DNA of 64,000 nucleotides from Psychrobacter glaciei (GCF_014652895.1 NZ_BMZR01000004.1:40645-104644); one strand, 5' to 3'; counted from the first letter of the stretch, positions 17,633-27,168 are shown. Numbers and translations are program-made. The notes: generated by a model from the sequence alone, not told the origin.

Positions 17633-18091
17633 TCAAGTTGTTGTTGCAGCATTCACATTCGCCAGAATATTTAGCTCTCGCCATTGCTCAAGGCTCACTT
17701 GATCGCGAAATACAGTCACCGACAAGGGGCGCTGATAAGGCTCTGTAATAATAAAATCAAAGCTCATCGTCCAATAATTATGTTGAACAGTCCTCAATTG
17801 TGCTTGCCATAGCCCATCACCTTGACTCGTGCGTATCAAAAGTTGCCATTGTTGATCGACACGCTGGTCAAGCGGTGGCTGCGTTAGATGCAATAAAATA
17901 GGACGCGACAATGCCAGATAGCTAACGACGGCTGCCGTGATCGTTAATATCAGCACATATTGCCATAGCGCCAATGCAGCAAGCCATGCCAATCCAAGCA
18001 TGACTGACGCCAAACCAAGATACAGTAACGTACGCAAATGGCTAGCGGTCTTGATAGCAGTATCAATCCGTGGTGAGGTAATCATTGTCAT
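17633..18091 (-). CDS. YgfX/CptA-like inner-membrane protein
   Basis: A 152-residue protein with two closely spaced hydrophobic segments (about 22-60) and a C-terminal cytoplasmic part containing LWQAQLRT and YWTMSFDFIITEPYQ, ending with SVTVFRDQVSLEQWRELNIL. The size, topology and position just downstream of sdhE on the same strand fit the YgfX (CptA) family. In Escherichia coli this protein was first described as a toxin paired with SdhE/YgfY and acting on the cytoskeleton. That toxin role is disputed in the literature and should not be assumed here. The gap to sdhE is unusually long, about 260 bases. Confidence 0.65.
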   Translation of the reverse strand: MTMITSPRIDTAIKTASHLRTLLYLGLASVMLGLAWLAALALWQYVLILTITAAVVSYLALSRPILLHLTQPPLDQRVDQQWQLLIRTSQGDGLWQAQLRTVQHNYWTMSFDFIITEPYQRPLSVTVFRDQVSLEQWRELNILANVNAATTT

Positions 18092-18351
18092 ATATACAAA
18101 ACTGCCATATGGGAAAAACTGTCATATTTATCAGATTGTCTCAGTCATCAATACAAATTTAACCACATAAAAGGAAACTCAAAATCATGGATAGCTTAAC
18201 TGATAAGCTATCCAGCTATAATATGGTCAGTTCGGAATAAAATCGATATATTACTTGTTAGGTACGACTGGTATAAATTTTGCTTCCTGCTATCACAGAG
18301 GCTACGAAAAATTCATCCCAATCGCACTGTATCTGTTTCAAAGTAAATCGA
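18092..18351. other. Gap between sdhE and the YgfX-like gene
   Basis: No gene is present. A perfect 10-bp hairpin (GGATAGCTTA / TAAGCTATCC, loop ACTGA, 18189-18213) lies in the middle. It has no T run on the minus strand, so it is at best a weak terminator after sdhE. Confidence 0.45.
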
Positions 18352-18630
18352 CTATATATCCTTAGTATGACGCCATGTTTTAATCTTATTCACTAGCGCC
18401 CATATGCTTTCATCATCTGGACGATTTTGGTTGGTAAAATAATCCAATAAATCTGGATCTTCATGAGTCAGCATCTGGGCAAAGCTTTCCTGCTCAGCGG
18501 GGTCCGCTGTTAAATAAAGCTCTTTCACATATAGGTCAATATAAAAGTCCAATTCCTTTAAGCCACGACGGGCTTGATAGATGACACGCCGCTGTTCATT
18601 GGTTGGCTCTGGCTGGGTCGTAGTGGTCAT
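18352..18630 (-). CDS. sdhE: FAD assembly factor SdhE
   Basis: A 92-residue all-helical protein. The RRGLKELD sequence (residues 21-28) carries the conserved RGxxE motif required for covalent attachment of FAD to succinate dehydrogenase SdhA. The later WALVNKIKTWR tail is also family-like. The protein is cytosolic. It was formerly named YgfY/CptB. It lies upstream of the YgfX-like gene as in other gammaproteobacteria. Confidence 0.9.
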   Translation of the reverse strand: MTTTTQPEPTNEQRRVIYQARRGLKELDFYIDLYVKELYLTADPAEQESFAQMLTHEDPDLLDYFTNQNRPDDESIWALVNKIKTWRHTKDI

Positions 18631-18700
18631 AGCATTACTCTCATTATTTTAGTAGGTGTTCAGATTAATATTAAATGTTAATTATTGGCGCTAACTATTA

Positions 18701-18740
18701 TGGTCTGTTGAACATTCAAATGTGGTACTGGCAGTGATTA
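18701..18740 (+). repeat. Solo end of a family B element
   Basis: About 40 bases (TGGTCTGTTGAACATTCAAA, then TGTGGTACTGGCAGTG) match the left end of the 265-bp element, in the same orientation as the solo end at 17594. It lies between sdhE and the folP stop. No right-hand end is found. Confidence 0.7.
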
Positions 18741-18762
18741 GAGCCATACTAACGCTAACTTC

Positions 18763-19659
18763 TTAGTGTTGATTGTAGGCAGACAATTGATGCCATAACG
18801 CCACTGCTTGCTGCATCATCGCGACATTATGGGTACGTATAATACTAGCGCCTTGTTGCAGGGCAAATATACCAGCAGCAACACCGACCGTATCTCGTTC
18901 TACCGCCTCAGTTGTAGCCACCGCTTCGACGCCACTCTTGGTCAATACTTCTGCCAAAAAACGCTTGCGGGAGATACCAAACATCATGGGCAAGCCAAGA
19001 CTTTGTAACTCTCCTAGCTGAGACAATAGTGCGCAATGATGTTCGTAGTTTTTGGCGAAACCAAAACCTGGGTCGATCATTATTTTCTCACGCTTAACAC
19101 CAACGCTCGTGACCTCATCGATACGAGCGCTTAGCTCCGCTTTGACGTCAGCGATCACATCATCATAACGCGCAAGATTATTCATCGTCGTCGGCTCACC
19201 ACGCATGTGCATCAACATAACTGGTATATCAAGCTCCGTCGCTAACGCTGCTGCACCCTCGCGTTTGAGCGCTCGTACATCATTCCAAATATCAGCGCCT
19301 GCCTCAAAAGCTGCCTGCATAACGGTAGGATTACTGGTATCGATAGACAACCAAACGGTATTACCAAGTTGCTGTCTAATTGCTTTAACGACTGGCACAA
19401 CTCGTTGCATTTCTTCAGTGGTAGCAACGGCGTCAGCATTTGGACGGGTAGATTCACCACCAATATCAATAATGGTCGCACCCGCCTCTATCATCTCTTT
19501 GGCATGAGCAAGCGCGCTATCAATAGCATTAAACTGACCACCGTCTGAAAATGAATCGGGTGTGACGTTAAGGATGCCCATAATGTGTGGTTGCGATAAA
19601 TCTAAAGTTTTTTCGCGACTAGAGACGGTATAAATAGGTAAAGGTTGAAATAATGACAT
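18763..19659 (-). CDS. folP: Dihydropteroate synthase
   Basis: A TIM-barrel enzyme of about 298 residues that joins p-aminobenzoate to hydroxymethyl-dihydropterin pyrophosphate in folate synthesis; it is the target of sulfonamides. The signatures IMGILNVTPDSFSDGG (pterin and phosphate site), IDIGGESTRPNA, MLMHMRGEP, IDPGFGFAK and FGISRKRF are all present. The ATG at 19659 is preferred over an upstream TTG two codons earlier. In many gammaproteobacteria folP follows ftsH and precedes glmM. The ftsH-folP order is kept here, but a terminator lies between them and sdhE follows in place of glmM. Confidence 0.97.
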   Translation of the reverse strand: MSLFQPLPIYTVSSREKTLDLSQPHIMGILNVTPDSFSDGGQFNAIDSALAHAKEMIEAGATIIDIGGESTRPNADAVATTEEMQRVVPVVKAIRQQLGNTVWLSIDTSNPTVMQAAFEAGADIWNDVRALKREGAAALATELDIPVMLMHMRGEPTTMNNLARYDDVIADVKAELSARIDEVTSVGVKREKIMIDPGFGFAKNYEHHCALLSQLGELQSLGLPMMFGISRKRFLAEVLTKSGVEAVATTEAVERDTVGVAAGIFALQQGASIIRTHNVAMMQQAVALWHQLSAYNQH

Positions 19660-19770
19660 AGCCAATCCGTTGTAGATTAAATGTATAAAAAATGGGCTAG
19701 CGCTCTATTTTTCTCTTATGATATCAGTAAATCTGCTGTCTTTCTAAATCCTTCATAAAATGATGACAAT

Positions 19771-19800
19771 AAAAAAGCCCTCTATTAAAAAGGGCTTTTT
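19771..19800. terminator. Terminator between ftsH and folP
   Basis: The AAAAAAGCCCT / AGGGCTTTTT hairpin serves ftsH on the minus strand and is symmetric enough to work both ways. It suggests folP has its own promoter. Confidence 0.82.
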
Positions 19801-19825
19801 ATGTTTGCTACTCATGAACAGTAAA

Positions 19826-21712
19826 CTACATCGCTGGTAATGGCGGCGGGGTCGAACCCGTCGTTTTCACATCGTTTTTGGCTAGGTTTACTTCATTATG
19901 CTGGTATACTCTAGGTGGACGTGGATCTTCACCCGCTATGATATCTTGTAGTTGATCACTATTAATGGTCTCCCATTTCATCAGCGCATCAACCATCGCA
20001 TGCATTTTTTCTTGATTGCCTTCAATCAGTTCTCGAGCGATATCATACTGCTCTTCTAACATGCGGCGAACTTCGTCATCAACTTTTTGCTGCGTTGCTT
20101 CAGAAATCGTACGACCACCACCACCGAAGTAACCTTGTGAGTTATCATCATCTTCATAGACCATGATACCTAGGGCATCTGACATACCGTACTTAGTTAC
20201 CATCGCTCGTGCCATTTTGGTTGCACGTTCAAAGTCGTTTGAGGCACCCGTCGACATCTGATTGATAAAGACTTCTTCAGCGATACGGCCACCGAATAGA
20301 ATTGCAATGTCGCTGAGCATTTTTGACTTATACATACTGGTTTGATCATGCTCAGGCAGCTGCCAAGTTACCCCAAGGGCAAAACCACGCGGCATAATCG
20401 TGACTTTATGCACTGGGTCGGTACCCGGTAGTAGCTCAGCCACTAGCGCGTGACCTGCTTCATGATAAGCAGTGGCACGGCGTTCCTCTTCACGGATGAC
20501 CATTGATTTACGCTCAGGACCCATGTACAGCTTGTCCTTGGCATCTTCAAAGTCATTCATATCAACGCTACGCTTGTTACGACGCGCAGCAAACAAAGCG
20601 GCTTCGTTCACAAGGTTGGCCAACTGTGCCCCGCTAAATCCTGGTGTACCACGAGCCAAAGAGTTGGCATCAACACTAACGGTATTCGGCAACTTTCTTA
20701 AATGTACTTTTAATATTTGCTCGCGGCCTTTGATGTCTGGCAAGCCAACTTGTACCTGACGGTCAAAACGACCCGGACGCAATAGCGCTTTATCAAGCAC
20801 ATCCGCACGGTTAGTGGCGGCAATAACGATGACGCCTTCATTGCCTTCAAAACCATCCATCTCAACCAATAGTTGGTTAAGTGTTTGCTCACGCTCATCA
20901 TTACCACCGCCCATACCAGAGCCACGATGACGACCGACTGCATCAATCTCATCGATAAAGATGATACAAGGGGCACTTTTCTTCGCTTGCTCAAACATAT
21001 CACGGACACGCGAGGCACCGACACCAACGAACATCTCAACAAAATCAGAACCTGAAATTGAGAAGAACGGTACTTTCGCTTCACCAGCAATCGCTCTTGC
21101 TAGCAATGTTTTACCTGTACCTGGAGGGCCTACCATCAAGATACCACGTGGAATGGTTGCGCCAAGTTTGGTAAATTTATCTGGATCACGCAGGAACTCG
21201 ACCACTTCGACCACTTCTTCTTTGGCTTCTTCACAACCCGCCACGTCTTCGAAGTTAACCTTGATTTGGTCTTCAGTCAGCATCTTGGCTTTTGATTTAC
21301 CAAAGCTCATTGGGCCGCCGCCTTTACCGCCTGCGCCGCCCTGCATATTACGCATAAAGAATAAGAACAGACCAATAATCAATAGGATTGGGAAACTGGC
21401 TATCAGTAACTGCATCAACACACTTTGACGTTTCGGTGCTGTGCCCTGAACCTCAACTTGGTTCTCGCGCAATAATGGCATTAGTTGCTCATCAGCCACG
21501 GCTGGTCTAATGGTCTCAAAAGATGAGCCATTTTTCTTTTCGCCGGTGATCTGCTCGCCATCAATTTCAACACTGGCTACCTGACTTTCTGACACGGCGG
21601 TCACAAATTCAGAGTAGTTAAGGCTATCCGGCTCAGACGATTGGTCAAAGCCGCTAAACACCAGCACCAAAACGCCGATTACCACCAGCCACAATAAGGT
21701 ATTTTTTACCAT
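19826..21712 (-). CDS. ftsH: ATP-dependent zinc metalloprotease FtsH
   Basis: A membrane-anchored AAA+ protease of about 628 residues that degrades misfolded membrane proteins and short-lived regulators such as LpxC, whose gene is also in this window. Two membrane segments (about 5-22 and 100-120) flank a periplasmic domain. The ATPase has Walker A GPPGTGKT (about 195-202), Walker [10 protein letters not shown] and the SRH region. The zinc-site HEAGH lies at about 417-421. The ATG at 21712 gives the family N-terminus [11 protein letters not shown]; a GTG nine bases upstream is the alternative. Confidence 0.97.
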   Translation of the reverse strand: MVKNTLLWLVVIGVLVLVFSGFDQSSEPDSLNYSEFVTAVSESQVASVEIDGEQITGEKKNGSSFETIRPAVADEQLMPLLRENQVEVQGTAPKRQSVLMQLLIASFPILLIIGLFLFFMRNMQGGAGGKGGGPMSFGKSKAKMLTEDQIKVNFEDVAGCEEAKEEVVEVVEFLRDPDKFTKLGATIPRGILMVGPPGTGKTLLARAIAGEAKVPFFSISGSDFVEMFVGVGASRVRDMFEQAKKSAPCIIFIDEIDAVGRHRGSGMGGGNDEREQTLNQLLVEMDGFEGNEGVIVIAATNRADVLDKALLRPGRFDRQVQVGLPDIKGREQILKVHLRKLPNTVSVDANSLARGTPGFSGAQLANLVNEAALFAARRNKRSVDMNDFEDAKDKLYMGPERKSMVIREEERRATAYHEAGHALVAELLPGTDPVHKVTIMPRGFALGVTWQLPEHDQTSMYKSKMLSDIAILFGGRIAEEVFINQMSTGASNDFERATKMARAMVTKYGMSDALGIMVYEDDDNSQGYFGGGGRTISEATQQKVDDEVRRMLEEQYDIARELIEGNQEKMHAMVDALMKWETINSDQLQDIIAGEDPRPPRVYQHNEVNLAKNDVKTTGSTPPPLPAM

Positions 21713-21721
21713 GTCGCTCAC

Positions 21722-22102
21722 TAGTTATTCCCATCCCTTACTTATTGGTGTGTTTACTAAACACGTGACGTCTATAAACGCATTGCTCATTGCTTGAATA
21801 ACTGCCTAGACACTTAACACTGTACTTGCATTGCAGCGACTAAAAAGACGCATTAACAAGTACTCGCTATCATTGACCTATCGTAAATGAGCTGATAAAG
21901 CGCTTATTTTCAGACGACTTTGCTTAAAACATATGCTCGAAACAAAGTTAATATACCATGATATGTGGTGTTGTCCTGCATAATTCAAGCAGGTTTCACT
22001 TTTATTCAGTTAACGATTGTAGCGGTTTTTATAGTGCGATAATGATACTTTATGGTGACTTATCATCTCGCTTACAATAGCAACAACTCATTGATGTTAA
22101 AA
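21722..22102. other. Gap between rlmE and ftsH
   Basis: About 380 bases without a gene. In many relatives rlmE and ftsH are closely linked; here ftsH must have its own promoter in this stretch. I see no repeat or clear terminator. Confidence 0.5.
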
Positions 22103-22735
22103 CTATTTAATCGCTATCCAAAACATCTCTTTTGAGCGTGGTCGTGATGCACCTGGCTTGATACTACGAATCTTACTAAAATCGAGCTGCATCTGCTTGC
22201 GTAATTCTTGTGTACCCTCGCCCTGAAACACTTTCATAATAAGCGCGCCACCTTCTGGTAAGGTTGCAAGTGCAAAGTCCACTGCTAGCTCGCACAAGTA
22301 CATCATACGCGGCTGATCAATTGCGCTATTGCCAGCAGTATTGGGTGCCATGTCAGACAATACTACGTCAACCTGCCTGTCACCGACTTCTGCCATAATG
22401 GCGTCAAAAACCTCAGCTTCACGGAAATCACCTTGAATAAAGGTAACATCAGGCAAGGTATCCATCGCTAAAATATCAGAGGCAATCAAGATACCTTGTT
22501 CACCTACCAATTGGCCAGCAACTTGTGACCAACTGCCCGGCGCACTACCCAAATCAACGACCGTCATGCCTTTTTTGATGAGGTTGGTCTTTTCATTTAT
22601 TTCTAATAACTTATAAGCGGCACGGGCACGATAGCCATCTTTTTGCGCTTTTTGGACATAATGATCGTCAATATGCTCTTTCATCCAAGCACTGCTGCTC
22701 TTTGACAGTTTTTTGTTCTCAATACGCGTGGCCAA
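22103..22735 (-). CDS. rlmE: 23S rRNA (uridine-2552-2'-O)-methyltransferase RlmE (FtsJ/RrmJ)
   Basis: A 210-residue SAM-dependent enzyme that methylates U2552 in the A-loop of 23S rRNA at a late stage of 50S assembly. The RAAYKLLEINEK segment, the SAM motif VVDLGSAPGSWSQVAG, the catalytic-Asp segment VLSDMAPNTAGN and the late Lys (LIMKVFQGEG) are all present. The reading frame starts with TTG preceded by TAGGAG. This start aligns the N-terminus with the Escherichia coli protein, whereas the first in-frame ATG would remove 17 conserved-length residues. It lies upstream of ftsH as in many gammaproteobacteria. Confidence 0.94.
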   Translation of the reverse strand: MATRIENKKLSKSSSAWMKEHIDDHYVQKAQKDGYRARAAYKLLEINEKTNLIKKGMTVVDLGSAPGSWSQVAGQLVGEQGILIASDILAMDTLPDVTFIQGDFREAEVFDAIMAEVGDRQVDVVLSDMAPNTAGNSAIDQPRMMYLCELAVDFALATLPEGGALIMKVFQGEGTQELRKQMQLDFSKIRSIKPGASRPRSKEMFWIAIK

Positions 22736-23077
22736 AATACCTGCTCCTATTACCTTACAAAACCTGAATACAATTTTTTGAATCGCTCTATCACTGACAA
22801 ACTAAATTCAATAAAGCGTCGATTACTCTAGATGTGTCATCAATCAGGCTATTTATTCGTTGATGGTCGCAAACTGACCAAATTCTATTGGTTAAAACAC
22901 TGCTTTATAAGGCAGTAGCGTTTATAATGTGACCAAACATTCAGTTTAACATTTTCGTCACGTAAAATCGTGCAAAATCCTGCTGATCTCATGCAAGATA
23001 GGCACAGATTATCTATAATGATCAATCACTGTTTTTTGACAGTACCATTTTTATTTTTACCAACACCTAGGAATTCT
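22736..23077. other. Divergent rlmE / yhbY control region
   Basis: This stretch is gene-free. A decayed match to the family A element end (CTAGATGTGTCATCAATCAG, 22828-22847; 15 or so matches over 19 bases) is visible without a partner. Confidence 0.4.
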
Positions 23078-23389
23078 ATGCAACTCGATAACGCTACTAT
23101 CAAACGCCTAAAAGGCATCGGTCACGAGCTAAAACCTGTCGTTATGATTGGCAATAAAGGTATTACCCCGACCATTACTGAAGAGATTGATCGCGCTTTA
23201 TCAGATCATGAGCTCATCAAAGTGAAATTGCCTGCTGGCACAAAAGAAGAACGCGATGTCATCGGTGCTGAGCTTGCTGCTACTGCGAAGGCAACTCTGA
23301 TTCACTCAATTGGCCGCATGGCATTGTTACTACGTAAAAATCCAAACGCCAACCCTAAGCTATCAAACCTTGCTCGTCACACGCAGTAG
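23078..23389 (+). CDS. yhbY: CRM-domain ribosome assembly RNA-binding protein YhbY
   Basis: A 103-residue single-domain protein. It has the CRM signatures LKGIGHELKPVVMIGNKGIT, with a GxxG-type loop, and ALSDHELIKVKL, and ends with a conserved IGRMALLLRKN segment. YhbY associates with pre-50S particles. The ATG at 23078 has AGGA in front, and the product matches family length; upstream in-frame ATGs would add a non-conserved extension. Its divergent position next to rlmE, another 50S-assembly gene, matches the order in Escherichia coli. Confidence 0.95.
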   Translation: MQLDNATIKRLKGIGHELKPVVMIGNKGITPTITEEIDRALSDHELIKVKLPAGTKEERDVIGAELAATAKATLIHSIGRMALLLRKNPNANPKLSNLARHTQ

Positions 23390-23430
23390 TGTGTCATGCT
23401 CAGCTTGATTTGAGTGTTTTGATACAACCT

Positions 23431-23470
23431 AAAAGCCGCGATGCAATCTGCTCGCGGCTTTTATTTTTTT
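23431..23470 (+). terminator. Terminator after yhbY
   Basis: The AAAAGCCGCG / CGCGGCTTTT stem is followed by ATTTTTTT. Confidence 0.88.
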
Positions 23471-23479
23471 GTGAACTTA

Positions 23480-23541
23480 GGGTCTGTTGAACATTCAAAT
23501 ATTAGGACTGCCAGTTCCACATTTGAATGTTTAACAGACCC
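23480..23541. mobile_element. 62-bp palindromic element (minimal family B)
   Basis: Two family B ends lie head to head with almost nothing between. GGGTCTGTTGAACATTCA on the left mirrors TGAATGTTTAACAGACCC on the right, with GGACTGCCAGTTCC at the centre. TA flanks both sides. It begins nine bases after the yhbY terminator and is an ends-only derivative of the 265-bp element. Confidence 0.82.
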
Positions 23542-23570
23542 TATTATAACTACTTGAGTCATACCAAATT

Positions 23571-24347
23571 ATGAGCCAGACTTTTAACCTTTGCATCGCC
23601 ACTGAAAAGATAGCAGATGATGCCCAGCAGCTTGGCGTTAGTATAGACACGCTAGGAGCTATCCAAGTCGTTGTGCATGCGACTATCATGCAGCAGCCAC
23701 AATTGCATTTACAGCTAACCTATCAAATCATCTTGCCCACACAATCTTTGGTGGGTCAATTAGACTGGCCTACTTGGAAAGAAGTAAACGTCGGCTTTAC
23801 TGACTATTTGTGGGAAGAGAGCTGTCTTGAATGCTTTCTCACAGGTAACTCAATAAATAATCACGATATGGCTGACATTAGCAGTAATTCGACTTATATT
23901 GAAGTTAACGCCAGCCCAGATGGTCGTTATGCGCTTTATCAGTTTGACAGCTATCGAAACCCTACCACTCTGCCACCACCCCGCTTGTTATTAGCAAATG
24001 GGCGTACACCCGCAAAGATTAGCTGGACTGACCGCGCAAATACGCATGTATCATCAATAAATGCCAATGCCTCGAAAAAATTATCGAAAACGCATACACC
24101 TCATAGCTTCGAGCGAACCTTCGGTGTGCCATTAGACAAATTGTCTAGCCAAAATTTTGCTATCAATAATATGACTATTGAGCACATACATCCTTGCGTC
24201 ATTTTATGGTTCGGTGAAACCACTTTATATTTCGCACCTACACATGCCTCCCCGCCTGACTTTCACGACCGTCGCTACTGGTCTAGGTTTGATCCTGCAA
24301 CTGCCTTACTTAACCAGCTAGCGTCATCGATAGCAACTGAACGATAA
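23571..24347 (+). CDS. DOMON-like domain protein
   Basis: A 258-residue protein of predicted beta-sandwich type. The pattern LWEESCLECFLTG (about 83-95) followed by YIEVNASPDGRYALYQFDSYR (about 115-135) is the signature of the DOMON-like ligand-binding family found in proteobacteria, usually written as LWE-TCFE-F---YWE-N-SP-G-WA-Y-F--YR. A further strand FAPTHASPPDFHDRRYWSRF closes the domain. The ligand is unknown and no signal peptide is present. A Ser/Asn-rich loop at about 160-180 is an insertion. The gene stands alone downstream of the 62-bp element, which probably borders its promoter. Confidence 0.78.
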   Translation: MSQTFNLCIATEKIADDAQQLGVSIDTLGAIQVVVHATIMQQPQLHLQLTYQIILPTQSLVGQLDWPTWKEVNVGFTDYLWEESCLECFLTGNSINNHDMADISSNSTYIEVNASPDGRYALYQFDSYRNPTTLPPPRLLLANGRTPAKISWTDRANTHVSSINANASKKLSKTHTPHSFERTFGVPLDKLSSQNFAINNMTIEHIHPCVILWFGETTLYFAPTHASPPDFHDRRYWSRFDPATALLNQLASSIATER

Positions 24348-24370
24348 CGCCTATCTAATATTTTAAAACA

Positions 24371-24405
24371 AAAAAAACCAGCAATGTCATTAAGAGCATT
24401 ACTGG
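24371..24405 (-). terminator. Terminator after the CHAP gene
   Basis: On the minus strand the stem CCAGTAATG / CATTGCTGG (one mismatch) is followed by eight T. Confidence 0.78.
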
Positions 24406-24451
24406 ATTCGGAGAAAACGGTTTACTTAAAACACGATGTACTTGACGCTTA

Positions 24452-25177
24452 TTAGTCAGCCATTGCAAGGTAGATACCACGGTCTGATGCATCATCAACG
24501 TACTGCGAGTCACGCCATGTAGTATAGCTATAAGTGCCACTGTATGGGCTAATGCTATTTTGACGGAAGTCTGACACCCAATCATTGCCATCAAAGATCT
24601 GGATATGACCATGTGGACGACTTGACGTGCGATTGTAGACTACAACATCACCAACTTGTGGCGACATATCATTACTGATTTTGCTAAAGCCTGCTTGAGC
24701 AAGCGTACCACGAGAGGCGTACTGATAAGCTGAAGGATTTGGCGTAAATTCATAACCTGCTGATTGTAGTGCTTTGCGTACGTAGCGAGCACAGTAACCA
24801 GAGCTTCTAGATAGCGCTACTCGTGACGCGCTTGCTGCTGCCATGGCAGGAGCAGAGTTGCGATCAGGCACACGGCTGGCTTGCTGCTGACGCTGCTCAT
24901 ACGATAAACGACTGGTTAGCGAGGCAAGCTGATATTCTTTTTGCTTGGCATGTGCGCTTAAGTTGTCAATCGCTTGACTGATTTCGTCGTTGCTATATAC
25001 ATGAGCACCACTATTAGTGCTATAGATGTTACGACTAGAACCGTAGTTCGCAGAAGTAGAGATGTTGGTGATGGTATGACTCAAGGTATTATTTGGTTGA
25101 AAGGTGGTCTCGGCAGCACCACTCGTTTGTGCTATGCCCATTCCCAGTACTGACAAAATTAATAAAGCTTGTTTCAT
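24452..25177 (-). CDS. Secreted CHAP-domain peptidoglycan hydrolase-like protein
   Basis: A 241-residue protein with a signal peptide (about residues 1-21, MKQALLILSVLGMGIAQTSG then AA). A Gln/Ser-rich helical linker follows (about 60-105). A CHAP domain occupies about 125-235, with the catalytic Cys129 in GYCARYVRKAL and the His in SSRPHGHIQIF (about 189-191). CHAP enzymes cut amide bonds in peptidoglycan stem peptides. Secretion and the active-site pair suggest a periplasmic cell-wall amidase or endopeptidase, but the bond cut cannot be inferred. The gene is divergent from the DciA-like gene. Confidence 0.82.
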   Translation of the reverse strand: MKQALLILSVLGMGIAQTSGAAETTFQPNNTLSHTITNISTSANYGSSRNIYSTNSGAHVYSNDEISQAIDNLSAHAKQKEYQLASLTSRLSYEQRQQQASRVPDRNSAPAMAAASASRVALSRSSGYCARYVRKALQSAGYEFTPNPSAYQYASRGTLAQAGFSKISNDMSPQVGDVVVYNRTSSRPHGHIQIFDGNDWVSDFRQNSISPYSGTYSYTTWRDSQYVDDASDRGIYLAMAD

Positions 25178-25436
25178 AAATTTACTACCTATTTGTTAAT
25201 ACAAGACTGCTCGTCATCCGTGACAAAGCATCAATTAGTTTAGAGGACATAATCATCAAATAAACATGATAAAATCCTTAGTACAACAGCTCACTCTTTT
25301 TTCTACAGTAACTAACGCTGGTATTATTAGCAGCGCGGTCTTCTGCTTCATAAATCGTTTGCTATCCATCCCATATATATATTGAGCTTATTTGTTATGA
25401 ATATCGATTTTGTCACCTATTAGATGAGTCATTACG

Positions 25437-25952
25437 ATGTCAAAAAAACAGCCTAATCGGCTTGCCCAACTTATCGATCATCAAGCCTTTGCTGGTAGCG
25501 CGCTACCCCAAACCCTTGCTGACAATATGCGTCTATATATTGAAGCAACCACTGAGATAAAAGAGCTTCTAATAGACTGTCTACCGGAAGAAATCCTTAG
25601 TACCTGCTGGGTCGTTGGCTTAACCTCTGAGCAGTTGACACTCAGTGTGGGCTCAATGACCGCTGCTAACCATATTCGCTATTTACAGAACGCTTATTTG
25701 CAGATATTAACAGAGCAGTCGATTACATTTAAACAACTCAAGCAAATTCGCGTCGTTGTAGCTAAAATATCTGCGCATAGTCTTTCATCTAAAAAACCAT
25801 TAGCGCTATCAGCAACTTTATCAAAGTCTCACAAAGCCAATGAAAATCAGGCTCTTAGCCAAAACACAAAGCGGACTATATCACAGGCCGCAGAGCATGT
25901 CACCACTGATGAAAAGCTCAAAAAAGCACTTTTGCGCTTAGCAAATCATTAA
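25437..25952 (+). CDS. DUF721 / DciA-like helicase-loading protein
   Basis: A 171-residue protein. The first 110 residues fit the DUF721 (DciA) fold: a helix, a strand pair including CWVVGLTSEQLTLSVGSMTAANHIRYLQN, then IRVVVAKI. The tail is basic and poorly structured. DciA helps load the replicative helicase DnaB in bacteria without DnaC or DnaI. Supporting context is the neighbour lpxC on the facing strand; in Pseudomonas dciA also sits beside lpxC. The sequence match is modest, so the assignment rests partly on synteny. Confidence 0.68.
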   Translation: MSKKQPNRLAQLIDHQAFAGSALPQTLADNMRLYIEATTEIKELLIDCLPEEILSTCWVVGLTSEQLTLSVGSMTAANHIRYLQNAYLQILTEQSITFKQLKQIRVVVAKISAHSLSSKKPLALSATLSKSHKANENQALSQNTKRTISQAAEHVTTDEKLKKALLRLANH

Positions 25953-26042
25953 AAATCCCGACTTCAACATGTAAAGTTATGTAACTATTTTCAAAAAACG
26001 TGGCCATTTACGCTAGGTTTTTGTAATGACGTAAACAAAAAA

Positions 26043-26095
26043 AATCATCTGTTAGTCAGCTTCACAATGTGAATACGACTAACAGATGATTTTTT
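26043..26095. terminator. Bidirectional terminator between dciA-like gene and lpxC
   Basis: A perfect 15-bp stem (AATCATCTGTTAGTC / GACTAACAGATGATT) is flanked by an A-run and a T-run. Confidence 0.85.
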
Positions 26096-26250
26096 GATTA
26101 CCTACAGCGTCGGTATTATCTACGCTAACGTTGTATTGTTTAAAAATACTTACTTATATATCTATGTATGAGAATATAAATTAACGGTTCTTATAACCAT
26201 TTTATGTAATATTGCGTAAATGTTTCGATACTTCGTGTGTATTCCTGTAT

Positions 26251-27168
26251 TCATCCTTCAACTGCTACCCCTTTTAGGGGCAAATATTCGATAGGACAGG
26301 TTACATTGTCATCAAAAGTTACAATTTCAAAGCTATCAGGATTAGACAATATCTCACGTACCAACAAATTATTTAATGCATGACCAGACTTATAAGCGTT
26401 AAAACGACCCAAAATTGGATAGCCAATCAGATATAAATCGCCTAGAGCATCCAAAATTTTATGGCGCACGAATTCATCATTAAAACGTAAGCCTTCTTCA
26501 TTAAGGATATTAGCCTCGTCGATGACAATCGCGTTTTCCATACTACCGCCTAAAGCCAAGTTATTCTGACGTAGGGCTTCGATGTCTCGTAAAAAACCAA
26601 AAGTACGCGCTGAACTCAGCTCTTCTATAAAGTTTTGCGTAGAAAACTGTAGCTGTGCATGCTGAAAGTTTTTATCAATAGCAGGATGATCAAAGTCAAT
26701 CTCAAAATTTAATTCAAAGCCTTCATAAGGGCGTAGCTCTGCCCATTTATCGTCTACTTTTACTTTTATTGGTCTTACAATCTTAATGAACTTCTTTGAA
26801 GCTTCTTGCTCACAAAAACCAGCTTGCATCAGTAACGCGACAAACGGTGCAGCACTACCATCCATGATAGGTATTTCTGATGCGGAAACACGAATCAATA
26901 GGTTATCAACACCCAGTCCAGCAATTGCACTTAATAAGTGTTCTACAGTACCTACACGTGCGCCACCGAATACGAGATTGGATGACATCATAGTATCTTG
27001 TACTAAAAAAGCACTGGCTGGAATTGGCTGACTGCCTTCAATATCTGAGCGCTCGAAAACAATACCAGTATCAACTGGCTGTGGATGAAACTCTAAATCA
27101 ACAGGCTGACCACTATGGAGACCGGTACCTGTAACAGCTATTGCTGCTTTTATGGTTCGTTGGTTCAT
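26251..27168 (-). CDS. lpxC: UDP-3-O-acyl-N-acetylglucosamine deacetylase LpxC
   Basis: A 305-residue zinc enzyme performing the first committed step of lipid A synthesis. Key features are VEHLLSAIAG (zinc His, about residues 76-85), MDGSAAPFV, the KNFQH/HAQLQF region and FNDEFVRHKILDALGDLYLIG, which carries the second zinc His and Asp. Then GHALNNLLV supplies the catalytic His. The length is standard. It is the last gene of the murG-ftsZ run on the minus strand, its usual place after ftsZ, though 400 bases and a terminator separate the two. LpxC levels are normally set by FtsH, also encoded here. Confidence 0.97.
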   Translation of the reverse strand: MNQRTIKAAIAVTGTGLHSGQPVDLEFHPQPVDTGIVFERSDIEGSQPIPASAFLVQDTMMSSNLVFGGARVGTVEHLLSAIAGLGVDNLLIRVSASEIPIMDGSAAPFVALLMQAGFCEQEASKKFIKIVRPIKVKVDDKWAELRPYEGFELNFEIDFDHPAIDKNFQHAQLQFSTQNFIEELSSARTFGFLRDIEALRQNNLALGGSMENAIVIDEANILNEEGLRFNDEFVRHKILDALGDLYLIGYPILGRFNAYKSGHALNNLLVREILSNPDSFEIVTFDDNVTCPIEYLPLKGVAVEG

